A DNA stretch of 64,000 bases from an uncultured Chthonomonas sp. (GCA_903859705.1 CAIONQ010000032.1:1-64000); one strand, 5' to 3'. Positions 1-9,561 are shown, counted from the stretch's first letter. Numbers and translations: made by a program. The notes: generated from the letters alone by a model not told the origin.

Positions 1-759
1 ATCTACCTAGGCGAGGCGCTGGGAGATGCAGCCATGCGCGATGCTGGCATTGCTGGCTACGCTATGGAAACCTCTGCAACCATGGAGTACTGGTTTAACA
101 GGGGCGGAGATGTGTTTCCACCGCAATGGAAGCACCCCGTAACAGGGATGGTGTGGAGTGGAGGCAAAGTATATGGCACCTACTTCACCGGAGACCCGGC
201 CTGGATTTATGCCATACAGTGGCTGCCGGCATCCCCTATGCTTTCCTACCTGGTTAAGGATAAGACCGCAGCTGTGGCTAGCTGGCGTAATATGACCACA
301 GACTTTGAAAAGCATGAGGTTGAGGAGTCGCACAAACCCGAGAACCAGGCAAACGGATATGTTGCTAAAAAAGCTACCGTAGAGAGCTTCGGACCGGCAC
401 TTGGCAGCGTGATGCTTGGCTACAGGCTAATGTACGATCCCAAATGGGCCATCAATCAACTGGATACCCTGTGGAATACACCGGGAGATAAAGTGGCACA
501 CAATGCAGACGAAATGGCGATTATCTACTACCTTGCAAACGCTGCTGCGTCTTTAGGGGATCCAGATTGGAGCGTATCCTGCTCCGCTGCATCTGCCATG
601 GCATATAAAAATCCAGCCACAGGCAAACGACAGTACATTGTGTGGAACCCTGGTTCGGCGGCCACACGAGTAACATTCTATGCGAATGGAGCCAGCATAG
701 GCAAACTAAACGCCAGGCCTCATGCGCTCACATCCGCAAGTCAGCTGCTAACTCCATAA
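1..759 (+). CDS. GH81 endo-1,3-beta-glucanase, C-terminal part (5' truncated by window edge)
   Basis: The reading frame is open from base 1, so the N-terminus lies outside the window; 252 residues remain. The pattern EYWFNRGGDVFPPQW, then GMVWSGGKVYGTYF and YAIQWLPASPMLSYL matches the conserved C-terminal half of GH81 laminarinases, which hydrolyse internal beta-1,3-glucosidic bonds of fungal or algal glucans. Such enzymes are normally 600-900 residues and exported, but the signal peptide cannot be seen here. The last 50 or so residues (YIVWNPGSAATRVTFYANG) resemble a small beta-rich accessory segment. The gene ends just before a perfect hairpin shared with the convergent neighbour. Family assignment is by recalled motif similarity; the catalytic residues were not located individually. 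Confidence 0.8.
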   Translation: MYLGEALGDAAMRDAGIAGYAMETSATMEYWFNRGGDVFPPQWKHPVTGMVWSGGKVYGTYFTGDPAWIYAIQWLPASPMLSYLVKDKTAAVASWRNMTTDFEKHEVEESHKPENQANGYVAKKATVESFGPALGSVMLGYRLMYDPKWAINQLDTLWNTPGDKVAHNADEMAIIYYLANAAASLGDPDWSVSCSAASAMAYKNPATGKRQYIVWNPGSAATRVTFYANGASIGKLNARPHALTSASQLLTP

Positions 760-764
760 TAAAC

Positions 765-804
765 AGAAATCCCGATCGCATCCTCTGATGCGATCGGGAT
801 TTCT
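765..804. terminator. bidirectional hairpin terminator
   Basis: A perfect 18-bp stem (left arm starts AGAAATCCCGATCG) with the 4-base loop CTCT sits between the convergent ends of the GH81 gene and the metallopeptidase gene. The arms end in A-rich and T-rich bases, so it could terminate transcription from both sides. Confidence 0.85.
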
Positions 805-830
805 CACATTGCAAGCCTCTGATTGAGCAG

Positions 831-1559
831 CTACTTGAGAGTTTGCACAAATAAATCCCACAGCTCATCCACCGATTTGCCGGTGTAATCCTTCCAAAGT
901 TCAGGAGTGTACGTTCCGTCTCTGCCCGCAGCGTTCAGCTTTACTACAATCTCATGATCGTAGTTCTTTGCAAGAAACTCAAGAAAGGCAGCCGTGGTTT
1001 GATAGGCATCCCGGTAAGATGTTTTCTCACCATTGCGTTTCAACGGGTGCACCGGCCTGCGCACGGCAGCGGGTTCAAACTTCCACCACCGAATGTAGTC
1101 TGCAATGCCTTCTGTTAACCAGCCCGGCATCGGGTTCCGCCTGCCTGCACGGCCATACTGCTGTGCCACATGCACAAGCTCATGAATAACCGAACCAACG
1201 GCCTCATTCACAGGTCCACGAGCGCGCTGGCTCCGTACCCAATCCGGACTCACCATCACATGCGTTCCCGCAGTAGCCGCAACCCCTTTGTACCCATTAT
1301 CTATCTTGATATCGTAATGCATGGGCGGGGCAAAGCCCTCACTAGGCAAGTCGGCAAGAATAATGGGGTACCACTTGTCTACCGCTGGCTTCAGCTCTTT
1401 CTCCAGCCAATCCTTCAAATCTGGCGCATCCGTGCAATCGTAATCTACTACCGCAACCTTCTGCTTACCCACCGGCTGTGCCCCTGCGATCCGTGCGGAA
1501 GCGCCAAGTAAACCGGTACAAAATGTTAGAACTGCAACCATGCCGACCAGGTATTTCAT
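831..1559 (-). CDS. secreted basic secretory protein (BSP) family metallopeptidase
   Basis: 242 residues with a signal peptide (MKYLVGMVAVLTFCTGLLG). The zinc-binding motif HELVHVAQQYG at about residues 129-139, followed by GWLTEGIADYIRWW, is diagnostic of the plant/bacterial basic secretory protein family (PF04450). These are predicted zinc metallopeptidases in which the second and later conserved residues (TEGIADY) complete the site. An ATG two codons upstream is also possible; 1559 is preferred because AGGA lies five bases ahead of it. It is 46 bases downstream of the TolC-like gene on the same strand, so the two may be cotranscribed. Probably periplasmic or extracellular; the substrate is unknown. 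Confidence 0.8.
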   Translation of the reverse strand: MKYLVGMVAVLTFCTGLLGASARIAGAQPVGKQKVAVVDYDCTDAPDLKDWLEKELKPAVDKWYPIILADLPSEGFAPPMHYDIKIDNGYKGVAATAGTHVMVSPDWVRSQRARGPVNEAVGSVIHELVHVAQQYGRAGRRNPMPGWLTEGIADYIRWWKFEPAAVRRPVHPLKRNGEKTSYRDAYQTTAAFLEFLAKNYDHEIVVKLNAAGRDGTYTPELWKDYTGKSVDELWDLFVQTLK

Positions 1560-1605
1560 CGTCATCCTGCTTTCTGATTAGTGGGATGCGGCGAAATTGT
1601 CATCC

Positions 1606-2949
1606 TCACTTTACTACCGATTCGCCAACTGCTGCATTCAGTGCATCTTCTGCCTTCTTAAGCGCCAACAGACAGTTAATATATCCCGTTCGGGCTGAAC
1701 GCAGTGTGGTTTCGGCATCGATCACCGGCAGTATACCCGTAGCACCCTCCCGGTATCCTGCCTGAGCCATTTCCCGCAGGGTAATTGATGGTTTTAGGAT
1801 ATCTGCAGCGTAACCGTTTAGCTGATCTCTGGCTTGCTGATACGCAACAACGGCATCGTTTACCTGTTGCGCAACCTGCTGCTGAATGCCCTTTAGCTGT
1901 GCAGCAGCCTGCTTGCGGCTCGCCTCGGCAGAGCGTACCTGATAGCGGTTTGCGCCAAAATCCACCAGAGGCATATGGATGCTCAGCACCAGCGCATCTA
2001 CAGCCTGAATTACAGAGCGCTGGTAGTCCACACTGAAATCCGGCATATTGGCGGCGCGATTTTGCTTCACGGTATAGGCGGCGGCCTTCTCAAGCTGTGA
2101 AGCGGCCAGCACAGCCGAGCGACGTGCAAGGGCGCGTGCTGCCAGAGATTTTGGATTAAACGCCGAAACCGCTGAGGATACTGGCGCAGCAGCAATATCA
2201 ATCTGAAGTGTTATAGGAAGCTCTGGTGCGCGGCCAAGCAGAGTATTCAGGGCTGAAAGAGCCTCTTTCTCAGCGCCAATGGCAGCCAAATCAGCCTGTT
2301 TTGCATTGGCAACATCGATGCCAGATCGAACCACATCGATGCGGGGAGACTGACCTACCGCCTGCTGTGCCTTTACCAGATTGTAGATCTTTTCGGCCTC
2401 CTGAACGGTCTGGTGGTTATACGTTAAAAGTGCCCTGGCGGCAGCAAGTCCCCAGTAGGCATCCTTCGTCTGCTGCTCCAGTGTAAGTTGCGTTTCACCA
2501 AACGTGAACCAGGCGGAGAGATACTGTGCGTGGGCACTCGCAGCCTGATACCGCCGCTGCCCCGATGTATCCAGAGACTCAGAAATCTCGATAAATGTAT
2601 CTGTATTTGTGCCGCTTATTGTTGGCGACGTGCTGGAACCGTTTGCGTAACTCACACCAAGCGAAGGCGATGGCAAAGATGCAAGCGAACGGTAGGATGC
2701 GAGGGCACTCTCCGCCCCTGCCCGTGCGGCAGCAGCAGCTGGGTTTCGTTCCAGGCAGATCTGTACTGCCTGCTCAACGCTGAGTAACGATGGGAACGTG
2801 AGCTGGCTTTGCAGTTTTCCTTGTAATTTGCCCTGAATGCCCCCGCCTGTTTGGCTTTGAGCACGGCACATTGAAATAGAGCACAGCAACGATACGGTAA
2901 GAACTGCAGGAATGGCGATATTAATCGAACGATATCGAATGAAATTCAC
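1606..2949 (-). CDS. TolC-family outer membrane efflux protein
   Basis: 447 residues from a GTG start, chosen because GGGAG lies seven bases upstream and a signal sequence (IAIPAVLTVSLLC) follows; the farther ATG at 2976 has no ribosome site. The body shows the long Ala/Gln-rich helical pattern of outer-membrane efflux proteins: two related halves, each with a paired helical hairpin (LTLEQQTKDAYWGLAAARA, QVAQQVNDAVVAYQQARDQL) and short beta stretches (LVLSIHMPLVDFGANRY). TolC-type proteins trimerise into an outer-membrane channel for RND or ABC exporters. No inner-membrane pump or adaptor is nearby, so the partner is unknown. The presence of the family supports a diderm envelope. Confidence 0.85.
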   Translation of the reverse strand: MNFIRYRSINIAIPAVLTVSLLCSISMCRAQSQTGGGIQGKLQGKLQSQLTFPSLLSVEQAVQICLERNPAAAAARAGAESALASYRSLASLPSPSLGVSYANGSSTSPTISGTNTDTFIEISESLDTSGQRRYQAASAHAQYLSAWFTFGETQLTLEQQTKDAYWGLAAARALLTYNHQTVQEAEKIYNLVKAQQAVGQSPRIDVVRSGIDVANAKQADLAAIGAEKEALSALNTLLGRAPELPITLQIDIAAAPVSSAVSAFNPKSLAARALARRSAVLAASQLEKAAAYTVKQNRAANMPDFSVDYQRSVIQAVDALVLSIHMPLVDFGANRYQVRSAEASRKQAAAQLKGIQQQVAQQVNDAVVAYQQARDQLNGYAADILKPSITLREMAQAGYREGATGILPVIDAETTLRSARTGYINCLLALKKAEDALNAAVGESVVK

Positions 2950-3388
2950 TTCTAAACTCCCAGCACGCGCGAACATTTATGTTCTGCGTTCATTTCGATT
3001 ATGGCCCGATAACATCGCGCGATGCCACAATGCAGCCCCCTTGTTAGCATAGTCTAAGGATGGCAACGTAATCGCCGAATTGTTATCGTAAGAATCGAGA
3101 GTGGCTGCCAGGGTAGATCCTGGTGCGCCCGGTAATGGCTCCGAGGGCCCAGTGTACATTTCCGTGGCCGAAGTTCACAAGTTATGCAATCCGCAAAAAC
3201 TGCGGCTTTAACCGCTATATTCAGGTTACCACCTTTATTGTGCATTATGCGAGATCAACACCACAATTCTGGTGGATATCCGCCCGTAAAGGGCATGAAT
3301 TAAGCTCTCACCGAACCCGAGTAACCCGCATAAGCGCTGTACAGGGTAAATTCCATATACATAATAGTCCGCCAGAAAGGCACTCCAT
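2950..3388. other. gene-free divergent intergenic region
   Basis: About 440 bases separate the divergently transcribed TolC-like and endonuclease/exonuclease/phosphatase genes. Short open frames here lack ribosome sites and any recognisable protein pattern. The promoters for both genes should lie here, but I see no box pair with good spacing that I would call. Confidence 0.5.
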
Positions 3389-4213
3389 ATGCCCACCCCA
3401 TTCACCGCAATGAGTTTTAATCTGCGCAATATGCGCGCCGGAGATGGGGATGACGGATGGGAGCACCGCGTTGAAGCGGTTGGCAGAGCAATTCATCTCG
3501 CCACTCCAGATATACTGGGAACTCAGGAGGGCTACATGCCTCAGATAGAATCGCTGAAGTCTATGCTTCCAGAGTACGGCTGCGTTGCCACCGGGCGAGA
3601 CAATGGTGCCGACGAGGGTGAAACCTGCGCTCTATTTTATTTACATAGCCGATGGAAGTTGCTGTCAAGCGGAACGTTCTGGTTTTCTGAAACGCCACAT
3701 GTGGCTGGATCACACCACTGGACGCATCACCTGAGACGCATCTGTACCTGGGCAACGCTGGAAGATAACGCATCTGGGTGGCCTGTAACTGTGTGTTGCG
3801 TTCACCTGGATCATGAGTCTGTATCAGCGCGGGCAAACAGTATAGATATGCTTATGGAACCATGGCAGTTTATGCCCGGCGCACCGGCCACTGGAACAAG
3901 CATTGTGATGGGAGACTTCAACATGACCCCAGATGATACCGATTTGAACCGACTGCTTGCACCCAAAACGGGCTGGAATGATAGCTGGATAAAAGCCTGT
4001 TCCGGCACTACCTTGTCATCCTCAGCACATGATGGTACGTTTCACGACTTCACGGGCCGAACCGATATGGGCAGGATAGATTACATCCTTACTAGGGGCG
4101 GGATTAAAACCAGAACCGCCCGGATATGGAACCAGAGAGATTCCGCCACCGGGCGCTTCGCATCGGATCACTTTCCAATTTCGGCCGAGTTAGAGCTGCT
4201 GCCTGAGGCTTAG
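3389..4213 (+). CDS. endonuclease/exonuclease/phosphatase family protein
   Basis: 274 residues, preceded by AAAGG at eight bases. It carries the family's ordered metal-site motifs: MSFNLRNM near the N-terminus, the metal-binding glutamate in LGTQEGY at about residue 47, HLDHES in the middle, GDFNMTPDD at about 175, and the C-terminal SDHFPISAEL. This is the Mg-dependent phosphodiesterase fold shared by DNase I, exonuclease III and inositol polyphosphate phosphatases. There is no clear signal peptide, so it may be cytoplasmic, although close relatives in this clade are often secreted. Its stop codon abuts the stop of the convergent SMP-30 gene with no spacer. The substrate cannot be deduced. 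Confidence 0.85.
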   Translation: MPTPFTAMSFNLRNMRAGDGDDGWEHRVEAVGRAIHLATPDILGTQEGYMPQIESLKSMLPEYGCVATGRDNGADEGETCALFYLHSRWKLLSSGTFWFSETPHVAGSHHWTHHLRRICTWATLEDNASGWPVTVCCVHLDHESVSARANSIDMLMEPWQFMPGAPATGTSIVMGDFNMTPDDTDLNRLLAPKTGWNDSWIKACSGTTLSSSAHDGTFHDFTGRTDMGRIDYILTRGGIKTRTARIWNQRDSATGRFASDHFPISAELELLPEA

Positions 4214-5122
4214 CTACTGGCTGCCAACACCATGCGTTCGCATTTGAATGCCGTAAACAGATTTGCTGGCGGTTATAAACAGCAGGTGTTTATCCTTGCC
4301 TCCGAAGCATACATTGGCGGTCCATGGCTCCTCAATATCTATATGCTCAATCTGTTTGCCGGCCTTGTTGAACACGGTAACGCCTTTGCCGGTAAGGTAT
4401 ACGTTGCCGTCGCTATCGATGGTCATACCATCCGAACCGAGCTCGCAGAATAGCTTCTTGTTGGTGATGCTTCCGTCCTTTTGTATGGAATACGAGTAGG
4501 TTTTGTTTGCCCGGATATCCGCAACATAGAGTGTTTTGCCGTCTGGAGTGCCGATGATACCGTTTGGCTTTACCAGGTCGGATGCCACAAGTTCCAGCTC
4601 ATTTCCGCCAGCTTTCAGGTAGTAAACACCCTCGCAGGGCTGCTCTATGGGGCCACGGTTCCAGTAGTCTCGCTGATAAAACGGGTCCGAAAGGTACATT
4701 CCACCATCCGGCCGTATCCACACATCGTTTGGCCCATTCAGCAGTTTGCCTTTATAGCTGGCAACCACAACGGTATGTTTGCCATCCATGCCAATGCTCC
4801 ACAGTGCATTCTTCTCATCGGCACAGGTCCATAGATTGCCTTTAGAATCGAAGCATGTTCCGTTGGATCGGCCTGCTGGCTGCAGAAAGGTGCTGAGCGT
4901 GCCGTCCACGCTCCACTTGATGATGCGATCGTTAGGCTGATCTGTGAAGTAGATATTGCCGTGCGCATCGCTCGAAGGTCCTTCGGTAAATGAATAGTCC
5001 GAAGAAAACTTTTGAAGCTTCGCTCCCGGGGCAATAATGCCTTTACCCTCCCCTTCCGAGCTTATCGCGCTCACCAGGGCAGCCGCCGCAAACACTGCAC
5101 ACAAAACCGTAGCCACAGTCAT
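4214..5122 (-). CDS. secreted SMP-30/gluconolactonase-like beta-propeller protein
   Basis: 302 residues with an N-terminal signal or anchor (VLCAVFAAAALVSAIS). The SMP-30 signatures are visible in order: FTEGPSSDAHGNIYFTDQ, LNGPNDVWIRPDGGMYLSD, VKPNGIIGTPDGKTLYVAD and SDGMTIDSDGNVYLT. In characterised members the glutamate, asparagine and aspartate of these motifs hold a divalent metal that supports hydrolysis of sugar lactones such as gluconolactone. It is the last gene of a minus-strand operon, 23 bases after the DUF1501 gene. Such lactonase-like proteins are commonly found beside DUF1501/DUF1549 pairs in planctomycete-type genomes. Function on a sugar lactone is inference. Confidence 0.85.
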   Translation of the reverse strand: MTVATVLCAVFAAAALVSAISSEGEGKGIIAPGAKLQKFSSDYSFTEGPSSDAHGNIYFTDQPNDRIIKWSVDGTLSTFLQPAGRSNGTCFDSKGNLWTCADEKNALWSIGMDGKHTVVVASYKGKLLNGPNDVWIRPDGGMYLSDPFYQRDYWNRGPIEQPCEGVYYLKAGGNELELVASDLVKPNGIIGTPDGKTLYVADIRANKTYSYSIQKDGSITNKKLFCELGSDGMTIDSDGNVYLTGKGVTVFNKAGKQIEHIDIEEPWTANVCFGGKDKHLLFITASKSVYGIQMRTHGVGSQ

Positions 5123-5145
5123 TCGTTGTCCTCCAAAGGTAACCT

Positions 5146-6600
5146 TTATGCCAGCACCGGTTTGATGACCTCGCCGTAAACATCGGTGAGGCGGCGCTTT
5201 AGTCCATCGTGATAATAGGTAAGTTTCTTGTGATCCAGGCCAAGCAAATGCAGCACAGTGGCATGGAAATCGTACACCGTGGTCACATCCTGTGTGGCCC
5301 TGTAGCCAAAATCATCGGTTGCACCATGGCTTACGCCACCCTTTACTCCTGCGCCCGCCATCCAAACGGTAAATCCTGCAGGGTTATGATCTCGGCCCGC
5401 CGTACCGGTTTGGTGCATCGGCATGCGTCCAAACTCCGTGGTCCACAACACCAGCGTATCCTCAAGCAGCCCGCGCTGTTTCAGGTCTTTCAGCAGGGCA
5501 GCTGTTGGCTGATCCAGAATGGGTCCATGCCTGTCGTAATCAGCCTTCAGAGTTCTGTGCGCATCCCAGTTCAAAAGGCCATCCACTCCCGATGCTCGAG
5601 ATCCACAGTATAGCTCTACAAATCGAACGCCGCGCTCTATGAGTCGGCGAGCCAGAATAGAGTTGCGAGCGTACCCGGCCTTTAACGGATTGGGGCTATC
5701 GGCGCCATACATACGGAGAGTTTCAGGGCTCTCTTTAGAGATATCTGTTACTTCCGGTGCAGATAGCTGCATACGGGCGGCCAACTCATACGCAGAAACT
5801 CTGGCAGCAAGTTCTGAGTAGCCAGGGTTCTGGTTATCGTACTCACTGTTCATATGCTGCAGAAAGCCACGAACCCGCTTTTCGGAGGAGTTGCTGGATC
5901 CCGATGGCGACTTAAGATCGGCAATCGGCTGATCGGTATTGAAAGAGGTTCCCTGATAGGCAGCAGGCAAAAAGCCAGACATCCAGTTACTTGGCCCATT
6001 GGGAGGCATGCCGCGCATATCCGGGATTACCACAAACGCGGGCAGATCCTGGCTTGCAGTACCAAGTGCGTAAGTTACCCACGCACCCACGCTGGGAAAA
6101 CCATCGAACACATAGCCAGTGTTCATCTGCAACAGGCCGGGGCCATGGGTGTTGCTGCGTGCTGTCATCGAGTGAATAAAGGCGATATCATCCACGCAAT
6201 CCCCGATTAACGGCAGCATATCCGTAACCCATTTGCCGGATTTGCCTTTTTGAACCCAGTTGTATGGGCTCTTCATAAGATTGCCGTTGGTGCCCTGAAA
6301 CGTGGTTGGAGGCGCGCCAGGCATAGGCTGATCATGCATCTTGATCAGTTCAGGCTTGTAGTCAAATGTATCCAACTGGCTTACGGCGCCGGGGCAAAAG
6401 ATCTGTATTATCCGTTTCGCCTTTGCCGGAAACATCGGCAATTTTGGCGAGAGTGGTGACGCGGGCGGGGCATATGCCATGGCCTCTTCATTTAGTAGGC
6501 AGGCAAGAGCGATGCTGCCAAGGCCGGAGCCCATGCTGCCCATAAACTGCCTTCGATCCAACCACCGTCGCCTGGATACTACGTCAAAATCATCCGTCAT
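5146..6600 (-). CDS. DUF1501 family secreted protein (sulfatase-like fold)
   Basis: 484 residues. The N-terminus (RRRWLDRRQFMGSMGSGLG) is a Tat-like signal, and FCPGAVSQLDTFDYKPEL then begins the DUF1501 body. Further family motifs are MTARSNTHGP, RGVRFVELYCGSR, LVLWTTEFGRMP and GRDHNPAGFTVWMAGAG. DUF1501 proteins share the alkaline phosphatase/sulfatase fold, but their reaction is not established. They are almost always paired with a DUF1549/DUF1553 cytochrome-like protein, as here: that gene lies 49 bases upstream. The pair is thought to be exported to the periplasm or cell surface. This is one of two DUF1501 copies in the window; the other is at 37714-39132. Confidence 0.9.
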   Translation of the reverse strand: MTDDFDVVSRRRWLDRRQFMGSMGSGLGSIALACLLNEEAMAYAPPASPLSPKLPMFPAKAKRIIQIFCPGAVSQLDTFDYKPELIKMHDQPMPGAPPTTFQGTNGNLMKSPYNWVQKGKSGKWVTDMLPLIGDCVDDIAFIHSMTARSNTHGPGLLQMNTGYVFDGFPSVGAWVTYALGTASQDLPAFVVIPDMRGMPPNGPSNWMSGFLPAAYQGTSFNTDQPIADLKSPSGSSNSSEKRVRGFLQHMNSEYDNQNPGYSELAARVSAYELAARMQLSAPEVTDISKESPETLRMYGADSPNPLKAGYARNSILARRLIERGVRFVELYCGSRASGVDGLLNWDAHRTLKADYDRHGPILDQPTAALLKDLKQRGLLEDTLVLWTTEFGRMPMHQTGTAGRDHNPAGFTVWMAGAGVKGGVSHGATDDFGYRATQDVTTVYDFHATVLHLLGLDHKKLTYYHDGLKRRLTDVYGEVIKPVLA

Positions 6601-6649
6601 TGGTCACCATCCGTTTACGGGCACATCGCGCTCCGTCTAAGAAAAACGA

Positions 6650-9445
6650 TCAGTAGTACAAAAACTCGTTTGCGTTGTAAAGCGCGCGGCACAGCGCCGA
6701 CAGCCCGTCCGATTTCACGAGCGCAGCTGCTTCCGAGCGCTCCATTGCGGTTGGAATTCTGCCAAAAGCCAACCGGAAGGCGGCATCGGTTTGTTTGCCT
6801 GCATCCTGCCCGGCAACCGCCTCAACACGTTTTGCAAAGTACCCAGCCTGATCGTTCAGAAACTTTCCGTTCAGCATGCTGAGTGCCTGCAGAGCCGTGG
6901 TGGTGCTGGTGCGGTGCGCGGCCCGCTCAGATGAATCCGGGCAATCAAATGTTCCCAGCAAATCATCGCGAATGCCGCGGGCAGGGATCTGATAAACCCC
7001 TCTGCGCCACGTATCTGGCCCCTGATCCTCTCTTGTTTCGTAGATAGCCACGTTAAGTACCGAGTACTTAAACAGCTGATAACCGGGGCCACCCGCAGCC
7101 TTCAGGTTCATGCATCCACTTACGTAAAGCACAGAGTCGCGAACTGCCTCCGCTTCCATGCGCCGAAGAGGCATGTGCCATACAAGCCGGTTGTCTCCAT
7201 CTTTTGCGGTGCCCGGGCCAACCGCCTTGCTGGTTTGCTGATAACTGTAGGACGTAACAATCATCCGATGCAGGCGCTTTATCTGCCAGCCATGGCTCAT
7301 AAAATCAGCAGCCAGCCAGTCCAGCAATTCTGGGTGACTTGGCGGAGAGCCCATATTACCGAAGTCGCTCGGGGTATCCACAATACCATGTCCGAAGTGA
7401 TGCTCCCACACCCGGTTTACAAATACGCGAGCGGTAAGCGGATTGGAAGAGCTTGCGAGCCATTGCGCCAGCTTGAGGCGCGCTTCAGAACCGGCTTCAG
7501 TACCCAGATCGCCAGAAACACCAGGGAATGTAGAGATTGCGCCGGGAGTTAGCAGATCGCCGCGCTTCATTACATCCCCACGCTGCAACTGATAGATAGG
7601 TTCTGGTTTATCGAAACGGCCAACGTAGGCCGAGCGCATAGGCATCAGTGCAGTCTGCCTGGCCTGCAGGCCCCCTTTGCTGGCCAGCAAAGTATCCAGT
7701 TTTGCCTGCTCCGCAGCGCTCAGGCGCGCTCGAAGTTTCGAAATATCGGATTCCGTTGCTCCAACAGCTCTGTCTGCGCTGGAGCTAACCTGCTTCCAGG
7801 TTTTTCCATCCTCAGAAACCTCTATGCGATACCCCGTGGGTGTTCTATCGGTAAGCTTGCGCTCAAAGTCTCTGCCCCACACTACGCGGTCTATCTTACA
7901 TACTGTTGGAAGCTCAATCTGTGCCCAGCCGGCTCCCGGCTCGTTGCTGATCCAGGAGTGTGGATTGCCATACTGCCCATCGTTAAGGTGAGATATCTTG
8001 TGAAAATCGTAACCTGGCAGTTCCGAAGATGCGGTTGCTTTTGCACCGGAGGATGCCATTGCGATGTTATTGCCGCCAGTATCCGGGCCGTAAATCTCAA
8101 TTTCATCTACGCAAGGTTCGCTGCCAGTGTTGGTTGAGGTTACCGTAAAGCGCACAAAGCGCGCCGATACGGTTGCAAAGGCATCCAGATTATGAGCGGG
8201 AGATACGGCCTCGCGCAGCCCACCTGTGGTCTTTCGTTTTGCAACAGCAATCAGATCATCCAAATCGCGGGTAACAGTTCTCAATTCGGTTGATATCTGA
8301 TCCAATGTTGCCTGTTGCGAAGCTGGCAGCGGGCGTGGGCTAAGCTCGCGTTCAGCATGTCGCACTTCGGAGAGGGCGGCGGTCATCCGATAATAATCGC
8401 GTGTTGGTATTGGATCAAACTTATGATCGTGGCAGCGGGCACAGTTCAGAGATATCCCAAGAAATGTAACGCCTGTGGTGGAGACAACGTCATCCAGATC
8501 GTTGGCGCGCTGCTGGCGAGTGCCTTCGTCGGTAAGGATCGGAACCGTATCGTGGATGCCTGCTACCAGGAAGCCGGTGGCAACTTCTGAATCCGGATTG
8601 CCCTTTGCAATAATATCGCCGGCAATCTGCTCCATAACAAACTGATTGTATGGCTTATCCTGATTAAATGAGCGGATAACGTAATCGCGATAGGGCCAGG
8701 CATTGGCGCGCAGGTGGTTCTGCTCATAGCCATGGCTTTCGCCGTATCGCACAATATCCAGCCAGTGCCTGCCCCAGCGCTCGCCATACTGCGGAGACGC
8801 AAGGAGCTTTTCCACAACACGCACATAAGCATCCGGCCGTTTATCCGATGTGAATGCTGCAATCTCCTGCGGCGTGGGAGGCAGGCCAATGAGATCGAAA
8901 TAGACGCGGCGCAGCAGTCCCCTGCGCTCTGCAGGGGCAGAAGGCGCGAGCCCGGCTTTTTGAATGCGGGCAAACAGAAAGCTATCGATGGGGTTCGCAG
9001 AAAGCTTGTCGAAAGCCGAAGTAGGCACCGCAACTTTCTTGATTGGCTGCATCGACCATGGCAGCTTGCGCTGCGGCGATGCCGCCTCCAGTTTCGGTTG
9101 CGAATACGCCGCGCCAGATGCGGTCCAGTCCTTAAGCAATTTGATCTCTGCACCGCTGAGCTTGCCATCTGGAGGCATTTTGCCCTCCGCAGCAACGGCG
9201 GCAACACGTGCAGATGCGCCATCCGAAATGGCACCGGTAGAAACCGCAAGGGCACGCGTGGAGAGATCGACGCCGCCCGATTTCTTTTCGGAATTGTGGC
9301 AGCGAATGCAGCGTGTGCTTAGTAGAGATGCAGCGCGCGCAGGCAGATCACCGCTCTGTTGGGCCAGGGAAGTTGACGCAGCAAAGCAGGTTGCAAACAT
9401 GGGCACCAATGGCAGCAACACTCCGCGTTTAAACGTGGCTAACAT
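6650..9445 (-). CDS. DUF1549/DUF1553 protein with N-terminal CxxCH domain and inserted discoidin (F5/8C) domain
   Basis: 931 residues with a signal peptide (LLPLVPMFATCFAAS). A planctomycete-type cytochrome c domain follows, with the haem-binding motif RCIRCHN at about residues 46-52 and the distal methionine region GKMPPDGKLSG. DUF1549 spans roughly 155-370 (FDLIGLPPTPQEIAAF, GERWGRHWLDIVRYGES, ARCHDHKFDPIPTRDYY) and contains a second CxxCH. A discoidin-like domain of about 140 residues (SARFVRFTVTSTNTGSEPC to YRIEVSEDGKTWKQV) interrupts the protein before DUF1553 (FVNRVWEHHFGHGIVDTP, MPLRRMEAEAVRDS). It leads an operon with DUF1501 and SMP-30 genes. The discoidin insert suggests glycan binding; electron transfer is inferred from the haem motifs only. 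Confidence 0.9.
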   Translation of the reverse strand: MLATFKRGVLLPLVPMFATCFAASTSLAQQSGDLPARAASLLSTRCIRCHNSEKKSGGVDLSTRALAVSTGAISDGASARVAAVAAEGKMPPDGKLSGAEIKLLKDWTASGAAYSQPKLEAASPQRKLPWSMQPIKKVAVPTSAFDKLSANPIDSFLFARIQKAGLAPSAPAERRGLLRRVYFDLIGLPPTPQEIAAFTSDKRPDAYVRVVEKLLASPQYGERWGRHWLDIVRYGESHGYEQNHLRANAWPYRDYVIRSFNQDKPYNQFVMEQIAGDIIAKGNPDSEVATGFLVAGIHDTVPILTDEGTRQQRANDLDDVVSTTGVTFLGISLNCARCHDHKFDPIPTRDYYRMTAALSEVRHAERELSPRPLPASQQATLDQISTELRTVTRDLDDLIAVAKRKTTGGLREAVSPAHNLDAFATVSARFVRFTVTSTNTGSEPCVDEIEIYGPDTGGNNIAMASSGAKATASSELPGYDFHKISHLNDGQYGNPHSWISNEPGAGWAQIELPTVCKIDRVVWGRDFERKLTDRTPTGYRIEVSEDGKTWKQVSSSADRAVGATESDISKLRARLSAAEQAKLDTLLASKGGLQARQTALMPMRSAYVGRFDKPEPIYQLQRGDVMKRGDLLTPGAISTFPGVSGDLGTEAGSEARLKLAQWLASSSNPLTARVFVNRVWEHHFGHGIVDTPSDFGNMGSPPSHPELLDWLAADFMSHGWQIKRLHRMIVTSYSYQQTSKAVGPGTAKDGDNRLVWHMPLRRMEAEAVRDSVLYVSGCMNLKAAGGPGYQLFKYSVLNVAIYETREDQGPDTWRRGVYQIPARGIRDDLLGTFDCPDSSERAAHRTSTTTALQALSMLNGKFLNDQAGYFAKRVEAVAGQDAGKQTDAAFRLAFGRIPTAMERSEAAALVKSDGLSALCRALYNANEFLYY

Positions 9446-9530
9446 TCTACTTATGCTCCGCTCCGGGCTCTGCTGAAATGCCCTGAGGTTCCGTGGCTTC
9501 TTGCGCCAACTGTTCGAGTATGTGAATTGG

Positions 9531-9561
9531 AATCCCTGCTACCGCTCATATAGCAGGGGTT
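9531..9561. repeat. hairpin in divergent intergenic region
   Basis: Arms AATCCCTGCTA and TAGCAGGGGTT form an 11-bp stem with one G:U pair around a 9-base loop. It lies between two divergent genes, so it is unlikely to be an ordinary terminator. Confidence 0.55.

Noticed and set aside
8563-9322. Long open frames in other frames of the DUF1549/1553 gene (230 and 202 codons)
   Set aside because: They lie wholly inside a gene with clear domain matches and are Arg/Leu/Ser-rich with no family pattern, as expected of shadow frames in a GC-moderate gene.
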